Shown: positions 45,401-56,390 of the stretch, piece by piece
Numbering within the stretch: the first letter of the stretch is position 1
How the letters are laid out: every line of letters starts with the position of its first letter
Assembly: GCA_032718475.1 (NCBI GenBank)
Contig: JAUCBJ010009072.1
Span: forward strand, 26,606 to 90,605
Source of the DNA: Nemertoderma westbladi
Taxonomy: Eukaryota; Xenacoelomorpha; Nemertodermatida; Nemertodermatidae
Direction of reading: 5' to 3'
Length of the DNA stretch: 64,000 nucleotides
Program-made: the position numbers and the translations under genes
Notes under the pieces: model-generated
The model's input: the letters and a program-made list of their open reading frames with translations, nothing else
Told to the model about the DNA's origin: nothing
Database searches by the model: none

Positions 45401-46498
45401 TCCTGTTATCTAATAAATACCACAGTGTATCGAGCACTTACGGATGAAAAGGACACTGACGAGTTTACTCCAACTCATTTTGACAAACAACCATCTTGGA
45501 AAGTTCCAACTTCCAACATAGGAATAAGAGAATTTCCTGTAGTGCAAGTTCGAGTTCATGGTCCCAACAAGAGTTACATAGTGAACGCCCTACTTGACTC
45601 CGGCAGCACAGGAACATTCATCGATCAAGAACTAGCCGAAGATATCTTTGCTGGACAACCCAAGTTCCGGACTAAATTGAATATGTCAGGAATTATGCAG
45701 GTTTGGAAATCTACCCTAACGGCAGATTACTATGTAGGTGTGTTGTCCACCCCCCAGGATAAGTTAGGGACACAAGGTATAAAGTCAGTAAAAATGGTGG
45801 CTATAAAGAACTTTGCTACTACTCAAGCAGAACCTTATAACTGGGACGAGGACGAGTGCATCCAACACCTTGAGATACCTCGATTCCAAACCGATTATCC
45901 TGGAGTGCAAATACTCATCGGCCAAAACGCGCATGAGGCGCTCGAGCCATTAGAGAAACGGCCTGCTCAACCACAGCCACTACAAACCTATGCGGTAAGA
46001 ACTAGAGTAGGTTGGTACTTCACTGGCCCTTCCCGTAGAACTCTCAAAGAGAGATTACCTCAACAACAGGTATACCAAGTAAAGGGGGAAGTGGAGAGCA
46101 GTGATGTGGATGATCCAACTGAGGGAACACCATACTCCTCAGATAATGACGATATTAACTCCAATGTAGATCAATGGAGACATTGCCTTGGGACGATTAA
46201 TCCAGCCGACATCGCTTCCAGAGGAGCAACTCCTCAAGAACTGATAGATACTCCAGGCTGGTTAGGTGGATCCGACTCCTTAAGTAAAGAAGAAGAAGAA
46301 TGGCCTCCTCATCTTACCCCGGCAGAAATTAGACAGGCCAAGGGAGCGGAGAAAGTAACACAACAACTCAATCGCCCAGCTAGTCGTTTATGTTTACTGG
46401 AAAGAGACCGAAAACTGTCCGGAAACTATGGAAGGCAAGATACTCTTCCTACGACCACTTCCCTAATCCGACAAATATCTAGGGACTCCATAACGTAA
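42482..46498 (+). CDS. BEL/Pao Gag-protease polyprotein, RT deleted
   Basis: 1,338 residues, uninterrupted. In order: a Ser/Arg-rich N-terminus; a charged coiled coil (about residues 200-280, DEELRRRLSGLSP then EIDERIRIVREWEQQLKKK); a DUF1759-type Gag region (about 580-745, FNGDEMKWLPFNEYYKDSI); tandem zinc knuckles (about 865-925, CALCDGPHRLSAC then CYNCLRSGHQRRTC); an aspartic protease (about 1035, LLDSGSTGTFID). After VGWYFTGPS the frame jumps to WRHCLGTINPADIASRG, which in BEL/Pao proteins lies after RNase H. So RT and most of RNase H have been excised in frame, and the frame stops soon after. A start at 42482 is favoured because it is the first ATG of the frame. Confidence 0.92.
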   Translation: MSDSTKSLSDSLLESVRMSIRLRQRIKRIRDQDPSIEHPRSKSKSPTIVRKAIPTVVVSDPRLVEQRRSIIGTRAQVKRDQEAAVKQQQHPSQEPSSQRPDSSSSSDTVERTPERRAEMADTVYDERPTYEESTDATSSQVESEVESELTAAEKPRTRDAIDIYLSDYQRFLGDEELRRRLSGLSPNSEGAKFVLDAIDVEMLAANRAEIDERIRIVREWEQQLKKKQIEDRKTAAIAVAEAERRASKEKVQLELENLQEKRDYLNKQITASDMQLISRTTYKRQGFTSSDEGDTTDTEGKGNRSRLSRRGRTSHRHKLPDLPPAVRRQLNNTNLGSTEPIDQVVKIERLPTIVDEPEIIRPVVPKVTSVLETPVLPELNSKFPLHSTTLPVPGGTVQENIPVQIAEREINKLSPVVPRQPATMLATPASAVEWVEEGRRGMNLLLGQMQETVHQLKGTVRESRAELQEVQQSIALECDKLVNIQKGIPIPPVTLCQPVRSEVLHAQGVEPTRIYTASEVETPIANPIKGDYRPVINDIPYRPDNDPRNLYTDNSILNNTMAQESFTRQMARTEARQAVKVGEIVKFNGDEMKWLPFNEYYKDSIQNSVLSNGEKLRFLIKCLEGPPKLMALKFIGHPDGLRQVWDTLNIRYGNKDNIAKYLYAKLVAPRHFLSSEIIEFADEIQEICRQLDWLGKSHEYQSSMVLGAVVSALPKGGVCTRWDKKVLYMNEQQRRSPTMDDLMSFLDSEVKLQLIRQSREKTSENKVSEKPVSRRRIIPVCYTDDGESQASQEEDSGKDTAKSYYDNKTYKDVSKYKSRTSDRREQVTTTPPTSPKRIHGRKPEERTRVHNVTQGKVSDIKPKCALCDGPHRLSACAEFLKKSPVDRRTVLWNKRLCYNCLRSGHQRRTCYSDVKCAKCGAKHHILLHSEFERDNPSQVSEPELHVQFSDVNDTDQGSEWEGFYTDEFSDANESCYLINTTVYRALTDEKDTDEFTPTHFDKQPSWKVPTSNIGIREFPVVQVRVHGPNKSYIVNALLDSGSTGTFIDQELAEDIFAGQPKFRTKLNMSGIMQVWKSTLTADYYVGVLSTPQDKLGTQGIKSVKMVAIKNFATTQAEPYNWDEDECIQHLEIPRFQTDYPGVQILIGQNAHEALEPLEKRPAQPQPLQTYAVRTRVGWYFTGPSRRTLKERLPQQQVYQVKGEVESSDVDDPTEGTPYSSDNDDINSNVDQWRHCLGTINPADIASRGATPQELIDTPGWLGGSDSLSKEEEEWPPHLTPAEIRQAKGAEKVTQQLNRPASRLCLLERDRKLSGNYGRQDTLPTTTSLIRQISRDSIT

Positions 46499-48118
46499 TA
46501 ACATATGGAGTGGGCGTGTGACTATATCATTTTATATTTGTTTTTATTTTATATTTATGTATGTATTATTATGTAATTTTATTATAATCGTTTTCTTTAA
46601 TTTTATTTAGTAAAATGTTATTTTAGAATGTTTAGTAGATTAGTGCAATATATTAGTGTTTATTACGTACATAATTACTTATAATATATATTTAGTGCGA
46701 CGGCAAGAAGTAATTATTTTCTCTTTCCTTACTGTCCGTATTATATTATAAATGCGAGACTATAGTAAGATGACATGTCAGTACTTCTTAAAGTACAATA
46801 AAGCCACTACTATATTTAAGTATTATTGGTAGGCAGAGTATTAGGAATGCAAAGTTCAGATCCTCGTGTCTCGGCTAAACCAAGCTCTGGGTAGACCTTG
46901 GAAACGACTTGCCTCTTCACACTGACATTGCTTCGTGCGATATTGCTCTTCTACCTTATAACAAATAATACATATAGTAGCGTGATGTCCCTCTAACAGT
47001 AGCGTAAATCGCAAATAAATCTGTTAAACTTTTGACCATCTGTAATTCTAGTCGATTAAGATATCGTGGCACCCACCGATATACTTGAAAGACAAATTCT
47101 AGAATCAGTGGTTAACGTCCCCAGACAAGTTCTGGAATAAATCGGTGCCCATCCTAAATATTAATTTAATATTTATTAAAATCTGTAAAATTCAGATCTG
47201 TTAACAATTCTAGTCGATTAAGATATCGTAGCACTTACCGATACTCTTAAAAGACAAATTTCATAGAATTAAGGATCCTATGTCCCCAGACCTGCTCTGG
47301 AATCAAATTGTATCAATTTAACATCAAATAATAAAATTCACGGGAATAAATTTAAATTCATATTCGAATGAATTTCATAAATTGTCATTTGTGCAATTTA
47401 TAACATTCCCAAAATTCCAGTAATTAATAGATCATGGGAGCGGAGATTCATATTGAGTGTACTAGAGTGCGAGAATCTCCAATATATAGTCAATAGCCGA
47501 TAAAATTTATAAAATCATGCATAAAGAGGGTATTGACAACTAAAGAATTACTATTAAATAACATCCCAGATCTGTATGCATGAGAATTACCCTAATTCTA
47601 CCGCTAGTTTTCCATAATGTCACCATGGCAACACCCACGCTAGAATTAGAAGCAAGTTAAAGGAACAATAAAAAGCTTGCCCCATTGCGTAGCATAAGAG
47701 TATATATAGCGCACTATTAGTATCCAAGGATACATAGTAATAACGTGACATTCTGGAAGACACTGACTAACGGACAAATGGCATGCATGTGTGCAGTAAG
47801 CAATGATTGTATGGAATTTGTGCGTTTATAGGTGAATGTTACTACTAAAGTGTGTTTACAGTAGCTAATCGCAATTGTAAAATAGCCCTAACTCTACCGA
47901 GATAACCTCAAGTGGATTCAAGCCTTTGGGACGGACAGTGGTGGGACTTGTGCCGGTTATCGTTGTCGTGCTGTTGCTACATGTTGGCGTAAACACTGCG
48001 ACAGCGGTACATCGGCGCTGAGAAACCCACTGTCCGGGGGCAAAAGCCTAGTAGGCAGCGACGCCCGCTTGCCTAAAATATTAACTTATATTGATATTAA
48101 TAAACTCAGATAGCAGAT
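46499..48118 (+). other. retrotransposon interior, noncoding
   Basis: AT-rich, without a frame. It includes a 162-bp-offset duplication (attctagtcgattaagatat at 47045 and 47207). At 47930-48040 ggacagtgg and ccactgtcc form an inverted pair just upstream of the 3' reading frame. Confidence 0.6.
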
Positions 48119-49567
48119 ATGACGGAATTGATAGAAGATGACCTTGGTATTAGAGAGTGATATACTCTACCTTTACAAGCGTTTGTGGATAGCTTGATGC
48201 GCGGTGAAGCCGATCCGACTATTACGGAGGACGATGGTCGTTATATCGAACCGCCGATGTCCCAAGAGCAACTTACGCGTGAATTGGACTATCGAAAATT
48301 AACCGCTCGCTATACGCATCGTAATGGTACGTATATGGACTTCTTAACTACCGGCCATCCTATCGATTTACATGATACGGACGATATAGACACCGAAAGG
48401 GAAATGGTTCTATTTAAATATCATACCCAGCGGCGTCGTATCGATAAACCGAGAATAGATCACGAAAATTCTATTCGTAACAGACTGGGAAGACGAACCA
48501 ATATGTCTAGAATCTGAGGAGATTCAGCCTATCGCGCTCGGAATATCGACAACGATTACATCCTAGAAGGGTATCAAGGTACACAGTGTCTCACTGCGTA
48601 CAATTATCGCCATGCCAACTATGTTTCTCGACAACGTTGTCGGCTGTGCGCATCGAGAGACCATATTACGTCTATTGACACCAACGATATCTGTTCCTAT
48701 TTCCACGAGCAACCGTCGATGGAAATCTATTGTGCATATTGTCGGCTTAATAATTTGCACATTTTTGCTGTCTGCCCCCAATTTATGACTCAATGCCATC
48801 ATTGTCAATTAAAAGGACACGCCAGTTTCGATTGCCCTTTTAATCACGATTTGGAAAGCGTAGATGAAATGATCACACTACGTTACATCAGAGCTTGGGA
48901 AGCGAACACTGATTTATATTGTGATTCACGCCATCGCTATTATCCTGGACGCGCCTACGAAGGAGTTTATGCGTTCCATCCATATTTGTTTGCCCCCGTC
49001 GAGCAGAAATCGCGCCTATCAAGTTATGAACTATTGAAGCGCGTTGGAGAATGTATTTCAACCAAATATGTACGCAAATTCCTCAGGAGCATTAATCCGA
49101 GTGACATCAATTCGTATAACTTAATAAACTTTATCCGTCAAGATCCGGCCTATGGAGACTTATTTGTCAACTCACACCCTGAGTTACAGGAAGTATATCG
49201 ACGGCCTTACGAGTACAGAGCCCGCGAACGCGAGTTGGAAAGAACCATTAAACCAAGGAAGTTTCTAACTGCCTATGGTCCACCCACGGCCCTCGTTCAG
49301 ACCACTCGTAAAGGACCCGTAAGAGCGGCTGTCTTGAAACGAGCTCTCAAAGCCGTTAGACCCCTCTCCCCGGACGTTGATGTCAATCAACCCGGTACTT
49401 CGACCGGCGGATATACCGATCGCAATCCCATACCTTCTGATGCAATCATATTGCACCCTTCACCCAGGAGTTATAGCCCTCCTCGTAAAGTGGCTCGCCC
49501 CAAAGAGAAAAGGACTCTTGCTAGCTTTAAAAAACTGCGTAAACGCCGTCCGCGCAAGAAAGACTAA
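48119..49567 (+). pseudogene. 3' zinc-knuckle reading frame of the BEL/Pao element, two in-frame TGA
   Basis: One frame of 483 codons from ATG 48119 to TAA 49567, interrupted only by TGA at 48158 and 48515. It is Tyr/Arg-rich (MSQEQLTRELDYRKLTARY). It has paired Cys motifs (CRLC, CAYC) and an exact CX2CX4HX4C zinc knuckle (CHHCQLKGHASFDC). The C-terminus is strongly basic (FKKLRKRRPRKKD). It sits where an env-like gene sits in some elements, but I see no signal peptide or membrane segment. It looks like a nucleic-acid-binding protein. Broken, or possibly read through, as both stops are TGA. No family recognised. Confidence 0.6.
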
Positions 49568-49645
49568 CTGTTTAGAGTATTTTTATATTTTAGAAACTGT
49601 GATTTTGTATATTTTATAGACTTAAATCCCATTTTCTGGGAGCGG

Positions 49646-50894
49646 TGTAAAAGCTTCTGTGGGATCTAACTGGCCCCTTTTGCTTCGCAATCCAGTTTCC
49701 CCCCAGGCGCTGGAATACTCTAAAAAGGTTCTCTAACTGTATATATATTCCCCTCGCCCGCAAGGTACCGTTACAGGTGTTTTAACGGACATAAAAGTCA
49801 TTCTGCTATATACGTGTTTTGGCGGACATGGTAAGGCAAAAAACCTGTAATGCACCAACTACCTTTCACAGCTTAGCCGTGATGATTCATATTACGACAT
49901 CTAACAGCTGGTTGCTGACATGGAAACAGCCATTGGATGCATGGTTCTTTGTTTGGCTTGAGCCAATCAGAGCGATTTTTCCTGTCGACGTGTAGCTTTT
50001 CGGTCGATCATAAGGAGAGTGTTCAGTCTTACTGCTTTTACTTGATACTTTGTTGTTATTGCTGTCTAAGCCAGAAACACCGGCTTTTTGGGAAGAACTC
50101 TAGTAAACTGCTTAAATTATCGAAAGTATAAACTGTTACCTACTAACTAATCTCAATAACTCACTAATTAACATGCTCACTTAATTTAATTGCATTAATC
50201 ATATTGTTTGTACTGTTATTTTACCGTCAGTTATTAATTGTACCTATTTGTTGATGGAAATATTGCTCTTTGGATAATACGGATAAATCACCCAAATTCC
50301 CAATTTTCTTGATACACTACAGGTTAGAGAGACCGGCTATACATAACAATTGCGATTTATATTAATGTGGTGTGTATTGAATCCAATGTTATTTAGCAGA
50401 CCCTACGTGAGTCAATTGCTGCTCTCTTTATGTGTGATCAAATATACTGACTGTCGGCAGAATAGTGTGTATGATTGTGATTGGTAACAAAGTATTTCCT
50501 AAAGAATACGCTTTATACTTCAATCATAAGCAGTATCGTTGCGTTTTAGTATAAGTCTTAGTTCTGTTTAAATAGATAAAGCGCCACGTCCTAAAGGAAC
50601 TGTTAATATTTCCCGAAAGCCAATAATATCTGTCAGAGATTAATTATTAACGATCTATCGAATAATACAGTAGGTATACACTGCAACCTTACACTGCAAT
50701 AATAAAATTTAAGCATCCGAATTCAGTCTCCCGGGTGTAGATCCATCGGGTGAATGATCGCGCATGGGCTGACTTCGGCTAGTGTTTTGCGTATTAGCAT
50801 AAAATATTGTCGTATGCTAAAGTGGTTTTAATTAACGAAAAGACATATAAATTTTGGCAGGTTAAACTGCTAAAGGTCTTCAAAAGCGCGAACA
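49646..50894 (+). repeat. 3' LTR
   Basis: Same length and sequence as the 5' LTR at an offset of 10,593 bp. Followed by the target duplication tatta. Confidence 0.93.
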
Positions 50895-51125
50895 TATTAT
50901 CTAATTGAGTATTGCGGTCATCGGTCATGCCATGGTCTGATGGTATAGTTCATAGTTTAATAATATTAACTATATATACGTCATTGTTCATAAAATAGAA
51001 CTTTTATAGCGTTACAGCACGAGTGATTTTGTAGTAGAGTAGCCTTGGATACACAATCTCAGTATCTGACTACCAGACTACAGCCTACCTACACACAATC
51101 ACACATGGGCGTTTCCAGTAACCGA

Positions 51126-51212
51126 GGGGCAAGGGGGGGGGGGGGGGGCACATGGCAGCATGGCCGTGGCATCCAATGGATGCCAACCCCCCCCCCCCCC
51201 CCCCCCCCAATC
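51126..51212. repeat. poly-G and poly-C tracts around a palindrome
   Basis: A G-run at about 51130 and a C-run at about 51188-51209 flank ggcatccaatggatgcc. The transcript or single strand could fold into one long hairpin. Confidence 0.75.
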
Positions 51213-51739
51213 AAAATTCCTGGATACTCCCCTGCATAGCCTACACAACCTATAATCAGATCACTCACTAACTCACTACCGGTACTCACACAGACACAAT
51301 TTAGCATTATCTCAATTAAATTAGTTAACATTTATTTCTGTATTTAACAATTTAACTGGTATCACTTCTTGCAAACAAGGATAGTGGCTCTAATCCTACT
51401 TCATGTAATTGTAAGCTTAGCCCGCCTCCAAGCCCTTACAGCAGTACAGCCTTATGAAACTACAGCTGTTGAGCTAAATAAAGTTCTGCAGTTTGTTATA
51501 GTAGGCTAAGCTTACTGGGTAATATCCCCCACGGCGTTGTAGGCTACTTGGCTTGCCACTAGTATTGCAGTATCAGAGTATGGGCTGTGGATTCGGTAGT
51601 CTATTAGTTGGTTGGTTAGTCTGTTGCTGTTGTGTCAATGGTACTGGTATGTATGTAGAGTCCAGTGAGCTGTAAATAATTGGCAGCCATCTGGCAATAG
51701 GGAGCTTTTGAGTGACATACTAGTCGTCGGCTCTCTGAT

Positions 51740-52050
51740 TGATCTCAGAGAGGTTATGTTTGGACACCATCTGGCTGGTAAATATCATCTGGCTGGATTT
51801 TTGATTTAATTATATTATTTACAATAACTTCTTCATACAAGCTCTAAATTTATTGTACAAGCACGTCAAGGTGTAGAATTTGAAGCCGGTTCTAATGATA
51901 CTAATATCTCCGTGCCCAAATTTTATTGAGAGTGCCCGTTTAAATTTAAAAATTCCAATGATAAGCTACGGGGATTTCCACTTAAAAACTGCAGAATCCA
52001 GCCCCCATCTGGCTGTACAAAAGACATGAACTGGCTGACTGTACCTTACT
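51740..52050. repeat. dispersed repeat family C, copy 2 (inverted)
   Basis: catctggctggtaaat, ccccatctggctgtacaaa and gaactggctgactgtacc correspond in reverse orientation to the copy at 38334. Confidence 0.55.
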
Positions 52051-52520
52051 GCAGTATACCGGTATAGTTATTCCAGTACGGTATTCCAGTATTCTGTCTG
52101 TAGTTTTATAGGCCTATCCTATCTTCACTTCCCGTCTGCAATAGCCCCGACTGCCTGATAAAGCAGGTAGAGGCACTAGGCTGCTAGGCAGCTATCGGTA
52201 GGCCTACCTCAATTGCGGCGGCTCTAATTTGTTTTCATGGTGGTTTTGTTCACACTACCTGACTACTGCTGTACTCCTGCTGTCCTGTACTTGGTACTGC
52301 CTGACTGCTGACTGCAAACTGCAGAACTGCACTACAGCAGTACTGCAGAAGACATGTATATTGTCTAATAAATAAATAATAAATAATTTTAATTTATTTA
52401 ATAAATCAAATAAATAAATACATTGTTTAATAATTTACCCCGACTGGGGTAGTATCTTCATGTAAAATAAAATGTTTAATAAATAATTATAGGTGTAGAA
52501 ATAAATATCTTATAAAGCAC

Positions 52521-52560
52521 CATGGAATGCTATATATATATCTCTATATAGCATTCCATG
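52521..52560. repeat. 40-bp palindrome
   Basis: catggaatgctatata faces its exact complement tatatagcattccatg, with an 8-base AT-rich centre. Confidence 0.85.
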
Positions 52561-54034
52561 AAAGCACCAACCAATAAGAAGTCGTCAAAGTTCATTGTAC
52601 GAAATAATGAAAATTGTTGTTTCAGTACTGCTCAGATTACAGTATACAGTACAACACAGTTACTGCATATGTACATAGACTATTAATAGACTATGTATGG
52701 CCTAAATGACTATGATGTAAACAAAGAGTGGAAAACAAGTATTGTTGCACTACCCAAGCCAACGTTCTTGGCCCGGAAAAATTCTTGAATATCAATTCAA
52801 GTCACTTACAAACAGAATTCATACCGAATATTTTCGTTGCAAAGACTGTTTTAACTTTGGAAGTTGAACAATAATTTAGGGACCCTATCTGTAATCAAGG
52901 TTACGGATATTGTGTCTGATCCAGATGATACCATACATTCGCATTATTGTGAGGGAACAAGAGAAGTAAGTGCGGCGGCACAACAAATAATTCGAAAGAC
53001 CCGGGAAGAAATTACAAGTCAACAAGTTTTAAAAAACCTCTCAAAGCATTTAACGAAGAAGTATTAGTCAGTGTAAGTCAAACATATGCAGCTGGTCTTC
53101 AATTCAGAAACGAGGTAGAACAAGCTATACCCAGCTATTCCAAGTTAGAGTAGTACAGGGCTTTCAGAAAAACCGACGTGTTTCAGTCCCAACTGTTGTA
53201 GACATAAGGAACCTTTCGCGGTAAACTTGCCTTAGAGGATGACCCTTTCATCGATGAACGCTTTCTATCCTCTTAGCTTTTGATGAAGGCCAGGGCTTTC
53301 CTCTAACTCTATACATACACTAAACTATTTAGTGTTGTAAGAGACAGCATTGTATTGCGACACCCAGATGTTGGAACGCTGAACAACTGTGAGTGGCACT
53401 TTGATTATGAATTAATTAGGTGCGATAGGTAGCTGCAAAGTAGTACATATTTCTTGGCTCTAAGACGATTGTGTGTTTATTTCACTATTCGTGGTTTCCA
53501 CCACCTACAGTAATCTGGTCAGGCAATCTCCCGAGTTTGTAATTGTAAACAACATTTTATCAATCTTCCCCTTTATGAACTTAATTAATTGTAGTGTCAA
53601 AAGACGCACAAGACTCCCCGCTTTCAATTAATATAAGTCATGTGTGAAATGATTGATATTTAATGTGTATTTGAATCGTTCGAAAATCTCTCCCCATAGA
53701 AACCAAGATAAAAAATTAACAGATTACTGCGTAATGACGTCAAATATGTAGCAGCCAAATCACAGCCGATTTCCAAAATTGTCTTCCCACGCTTATTTCG
53801 ACCGTTTCCTCGATTTTATTTTAGAAAACACACCCCGCCACTGGATTCAGGGCACCTTCTTACCCCTTATTCGATTGTTTCTAGCCCAACAATTTTTTCG
53901 CGCACCAACCCTATTCCCAAGCTATTATGAAACGGAAATACGAATTTGGACTTACAGTACTTTATTCTCAGCGTAATGTGGTTCAGCCGCATAGTTACGC
54001 TGCCGTTGGTGCTACGAGAACTGATCAATACAAT

Positions 54035-54825
54035 CGCATCCCAGCTATGTGACACTGTACCATACAACCTGGCGTGTGGTATATCCCGCATCCCAGCTAT
54101 GTGACACTGTACCATACAACCTGGCGTGGGGGATATCCCGCATCCCAGCTATGTGATACTGTACCATACAACCTGGCGTGGGGTATATCCCGCATCTCAG
54201 CTATGTGACACTGTACCATACAACCTGGCGTGGGGTATGTGTATATCCCGCATCCCAGCTATGTGATACTGTACCATACAACCTGGCGTGGGGTATATCC
54301 CGCATCCCAGCTATGTGACACTGTACCATACAACCTGGCGTGGGGTATATCCCGCATCCCAGCTATGTGACACTGTACCATACAACCTGGCGTGGGGTAT
54401 ATCCCGCATCCCAGCAATGTGACACTGTACCATACAACCTGGCGTGGGGTATATCCCGCATCCCAGCTATGTGACACTGTACCATACAACCTGGCGTGGG
54501 GTATATCCCGCATCCCAGCTATGTGACACTGTACCATACAACCTGGCGTGGGGTATATCCCGCATCCCAGCTGTGACACTGTACCATACAACCTGGCGTG
54601 GGGTATATCCCGCATCCCAGCTATGTGATACTGTACCATACAACCTGGCGTGGGGTATATCCCGCATCCCAGCTGTGACACTGTACCATACAACCTGGCG
54701 TGGGGTATATCCCGCATCCCAGCTATGTGATACTGTACCATACAACCTGGCGTGGGGTATATCCCGCATCCCAGCTGTGACACTGTACCATACAACCTGG
54801 CGTGGGGTATATCCCGCAACGCAGC
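54035..54825. repeat. 52-bp minisatellite, about 15 copies
   Basis: Units of catcccagctatgtgacact + gtaccatacaacctggcgtg + gggtatatcccg. Some are 49 bp (lacking atg) and one is expanded by tatg + tg. Open frames on both strands are a by-product. Confidence 0.95.
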
Positions 54826-54829
54826 TCTA

Positions 54830-56390
54830 CTTGACTTCGTGGTGTACTACAGGGGCCACTGGCTGCGTGATGCCATGATTGACATCTGGTTTTTTTTACT
54901 ACCTCATAAGTCTCATTTTTTTACATAGATATTAAAAACTTTACAAAATTCAGATAATGTTAAAACCCTTGCATGCCTAGAGGGCTAGTTAAATTTATCC
55001 AGCTCCTGAAACCGGCGCATTTTGGACAAAAATTTTGACATGAAAAGTTCGGAATCTTAGACAAAATTATGATTGTGGGGTTTTCGAGGGTGCTGATTCC
55101 AATTAAATAGTTTTTAGATTTCGTGAACGCATGTTTGTGATACTTTAGGCAATGTGTCACTTTTGTCACTTTCTCGTTGAAACCGGCGCCATAGCATGAT
55201 GCATAGTAAACCATTATATAGTGCGGGCAATGCCCGCGCGCCCGCATAAAAGGGACAATACCCACCACCAGCTGACGTTACTAAGCAACAAATATAAGAG
55301 GGAAATGGTGAAACCTCACCAACCACGGTTCGCGGACAACTAATCACGCCGAGGGCTTTTATAATTCGTTGCCCGCCTTTTCCGATCACAAGCGGCACCC
55401 GGATCTTGGTGCATTCATTTCTCAGCGCCAGGTGTGGCACAACGAACGGGCTCAAATGGCAGGGCTAGTTGGCGGAACGTGCAACCCGACTCCTCGTCTG
55501 CCTGTCTATGTTTTTTGCCCAGTGGGCTTTTTTTGTGGTTCTGGTTTCGATTGAATATATTCGATTTCACCAGGCATATCAAACTTGTATTTTTCGTTAC
55601 TTTGTGCAAAATTTGGTGCCAGCTCCAAATTTTTTAAAATAAGAAAATTTGTTCAATACATAGTATCATATTGTTTCTTGCGTTATACGGGTTTATGAGG
55701 GTACCGAACCCGATGGAATAAATAAAAACAGCACTCGACATCCCAAACTTGTATTCTTTAGTGATGCGATTTTATTGTAACTTTTTTAGTGAAATTAGGT
55801 GCTAGCACCAAAATTTGCCATATTACGCCAAAAAAGACGAGTAGCAATGGTCTGGAAAATTCGAAATGTATTCCATTAGAATGAGCGCCCCAGAAAACCT
55901 GAAAATGTGAATTTATAGCATCGAATATGTCAATTAATATTAATTAAATTTATTAATATATTTTGTGTTCAAACTGAAAAGTGCTGGTTACTTGCTTTTT
56001 TCATTTTGTTGCCTGCGTAGAGGACTAAAACTGCCATTTATAGCAATCAGATCATTTTTAAATATCTTATGATGGATTCAGCGCCCCAGAAAACCTGTAT
56101 TGAAAGAAGATTAGATGAAAATTGTAACTGTAAATTTTTATGAAAATTTATAACTTCTTGATATTTTGGTGCTGCAAAATACCTATTCCAGTTAATTTTT
56201 TTATTTTTAGAAGGCAATAATATCGTCTCATAAAGCGACTGTATGTAATGGGATATATGGCGATTTCCATCTTTTTTTATTATTATTACCTTTAATCCAG
56301 GCCTTAGCCCATAAAAGCGAATAATACAAGCACACAAGTCAAGCACAGAGTAAAAGTAAGTAGGTCACTGAAATATTACCTAATTAAGAA
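54830..56390. other. gene-poor region
   Basis: AT-rich apart from a GC-richer patch at 55180-55500. On the minus strand around 55410-55330 it reads VPLVIGKGGQRIIKALG, resembling the GxxG loop of a KH domain and followed by a possible donor (GTTG|GTGAGG). Too short to call. Confidence 0.3.

Larger units (their letters stand above)
39053..50894 (+). mobile_element. BEL/Pao-type LTR retrotransposon, RT-deleted, with intact LTRs
   Basis: Two 1,249-bp LTRs (39053-40301, 49646-50894) start TGTAAAAGC and end GCGCGAACA. They are flanked by the 5-bp duplication tatta (39048-39052, 50895-50899). A purine-rich tctgggagcgg precedes the 3' LTR as a polypurine tract. The internal region has a 2.2-kb leader, a gag-protease frame and a 3' reading frame. 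Reverse transcriptase, most of RNase H and the integrase core are missing, so movement would need enzymes in trans. The LTRs show no difference in the stretches I compared, implying recent insertion. Confidence 0.93.
50900..53980. other. gene-poor region right of the BEL/Pao element
   Basis: Mostly AT-rich, with a G-tract/C-tract pair at 51128-51210, dispersed repeat family C and a 40-bp hairpin at 52521. A possible decayed coding fragment lies at 52864-53150 (GTREVSAAAQQIIRKTREE, then after a frameshift SQTYAAGLQFRNEVEQAI). No product is recognised. Confidence 0.4.

Noticed and set aside
54259-54878. Frames on both strands in the 52-bp array
   Set aside because: By-products of tandem repetition; no start, splice or homology support.
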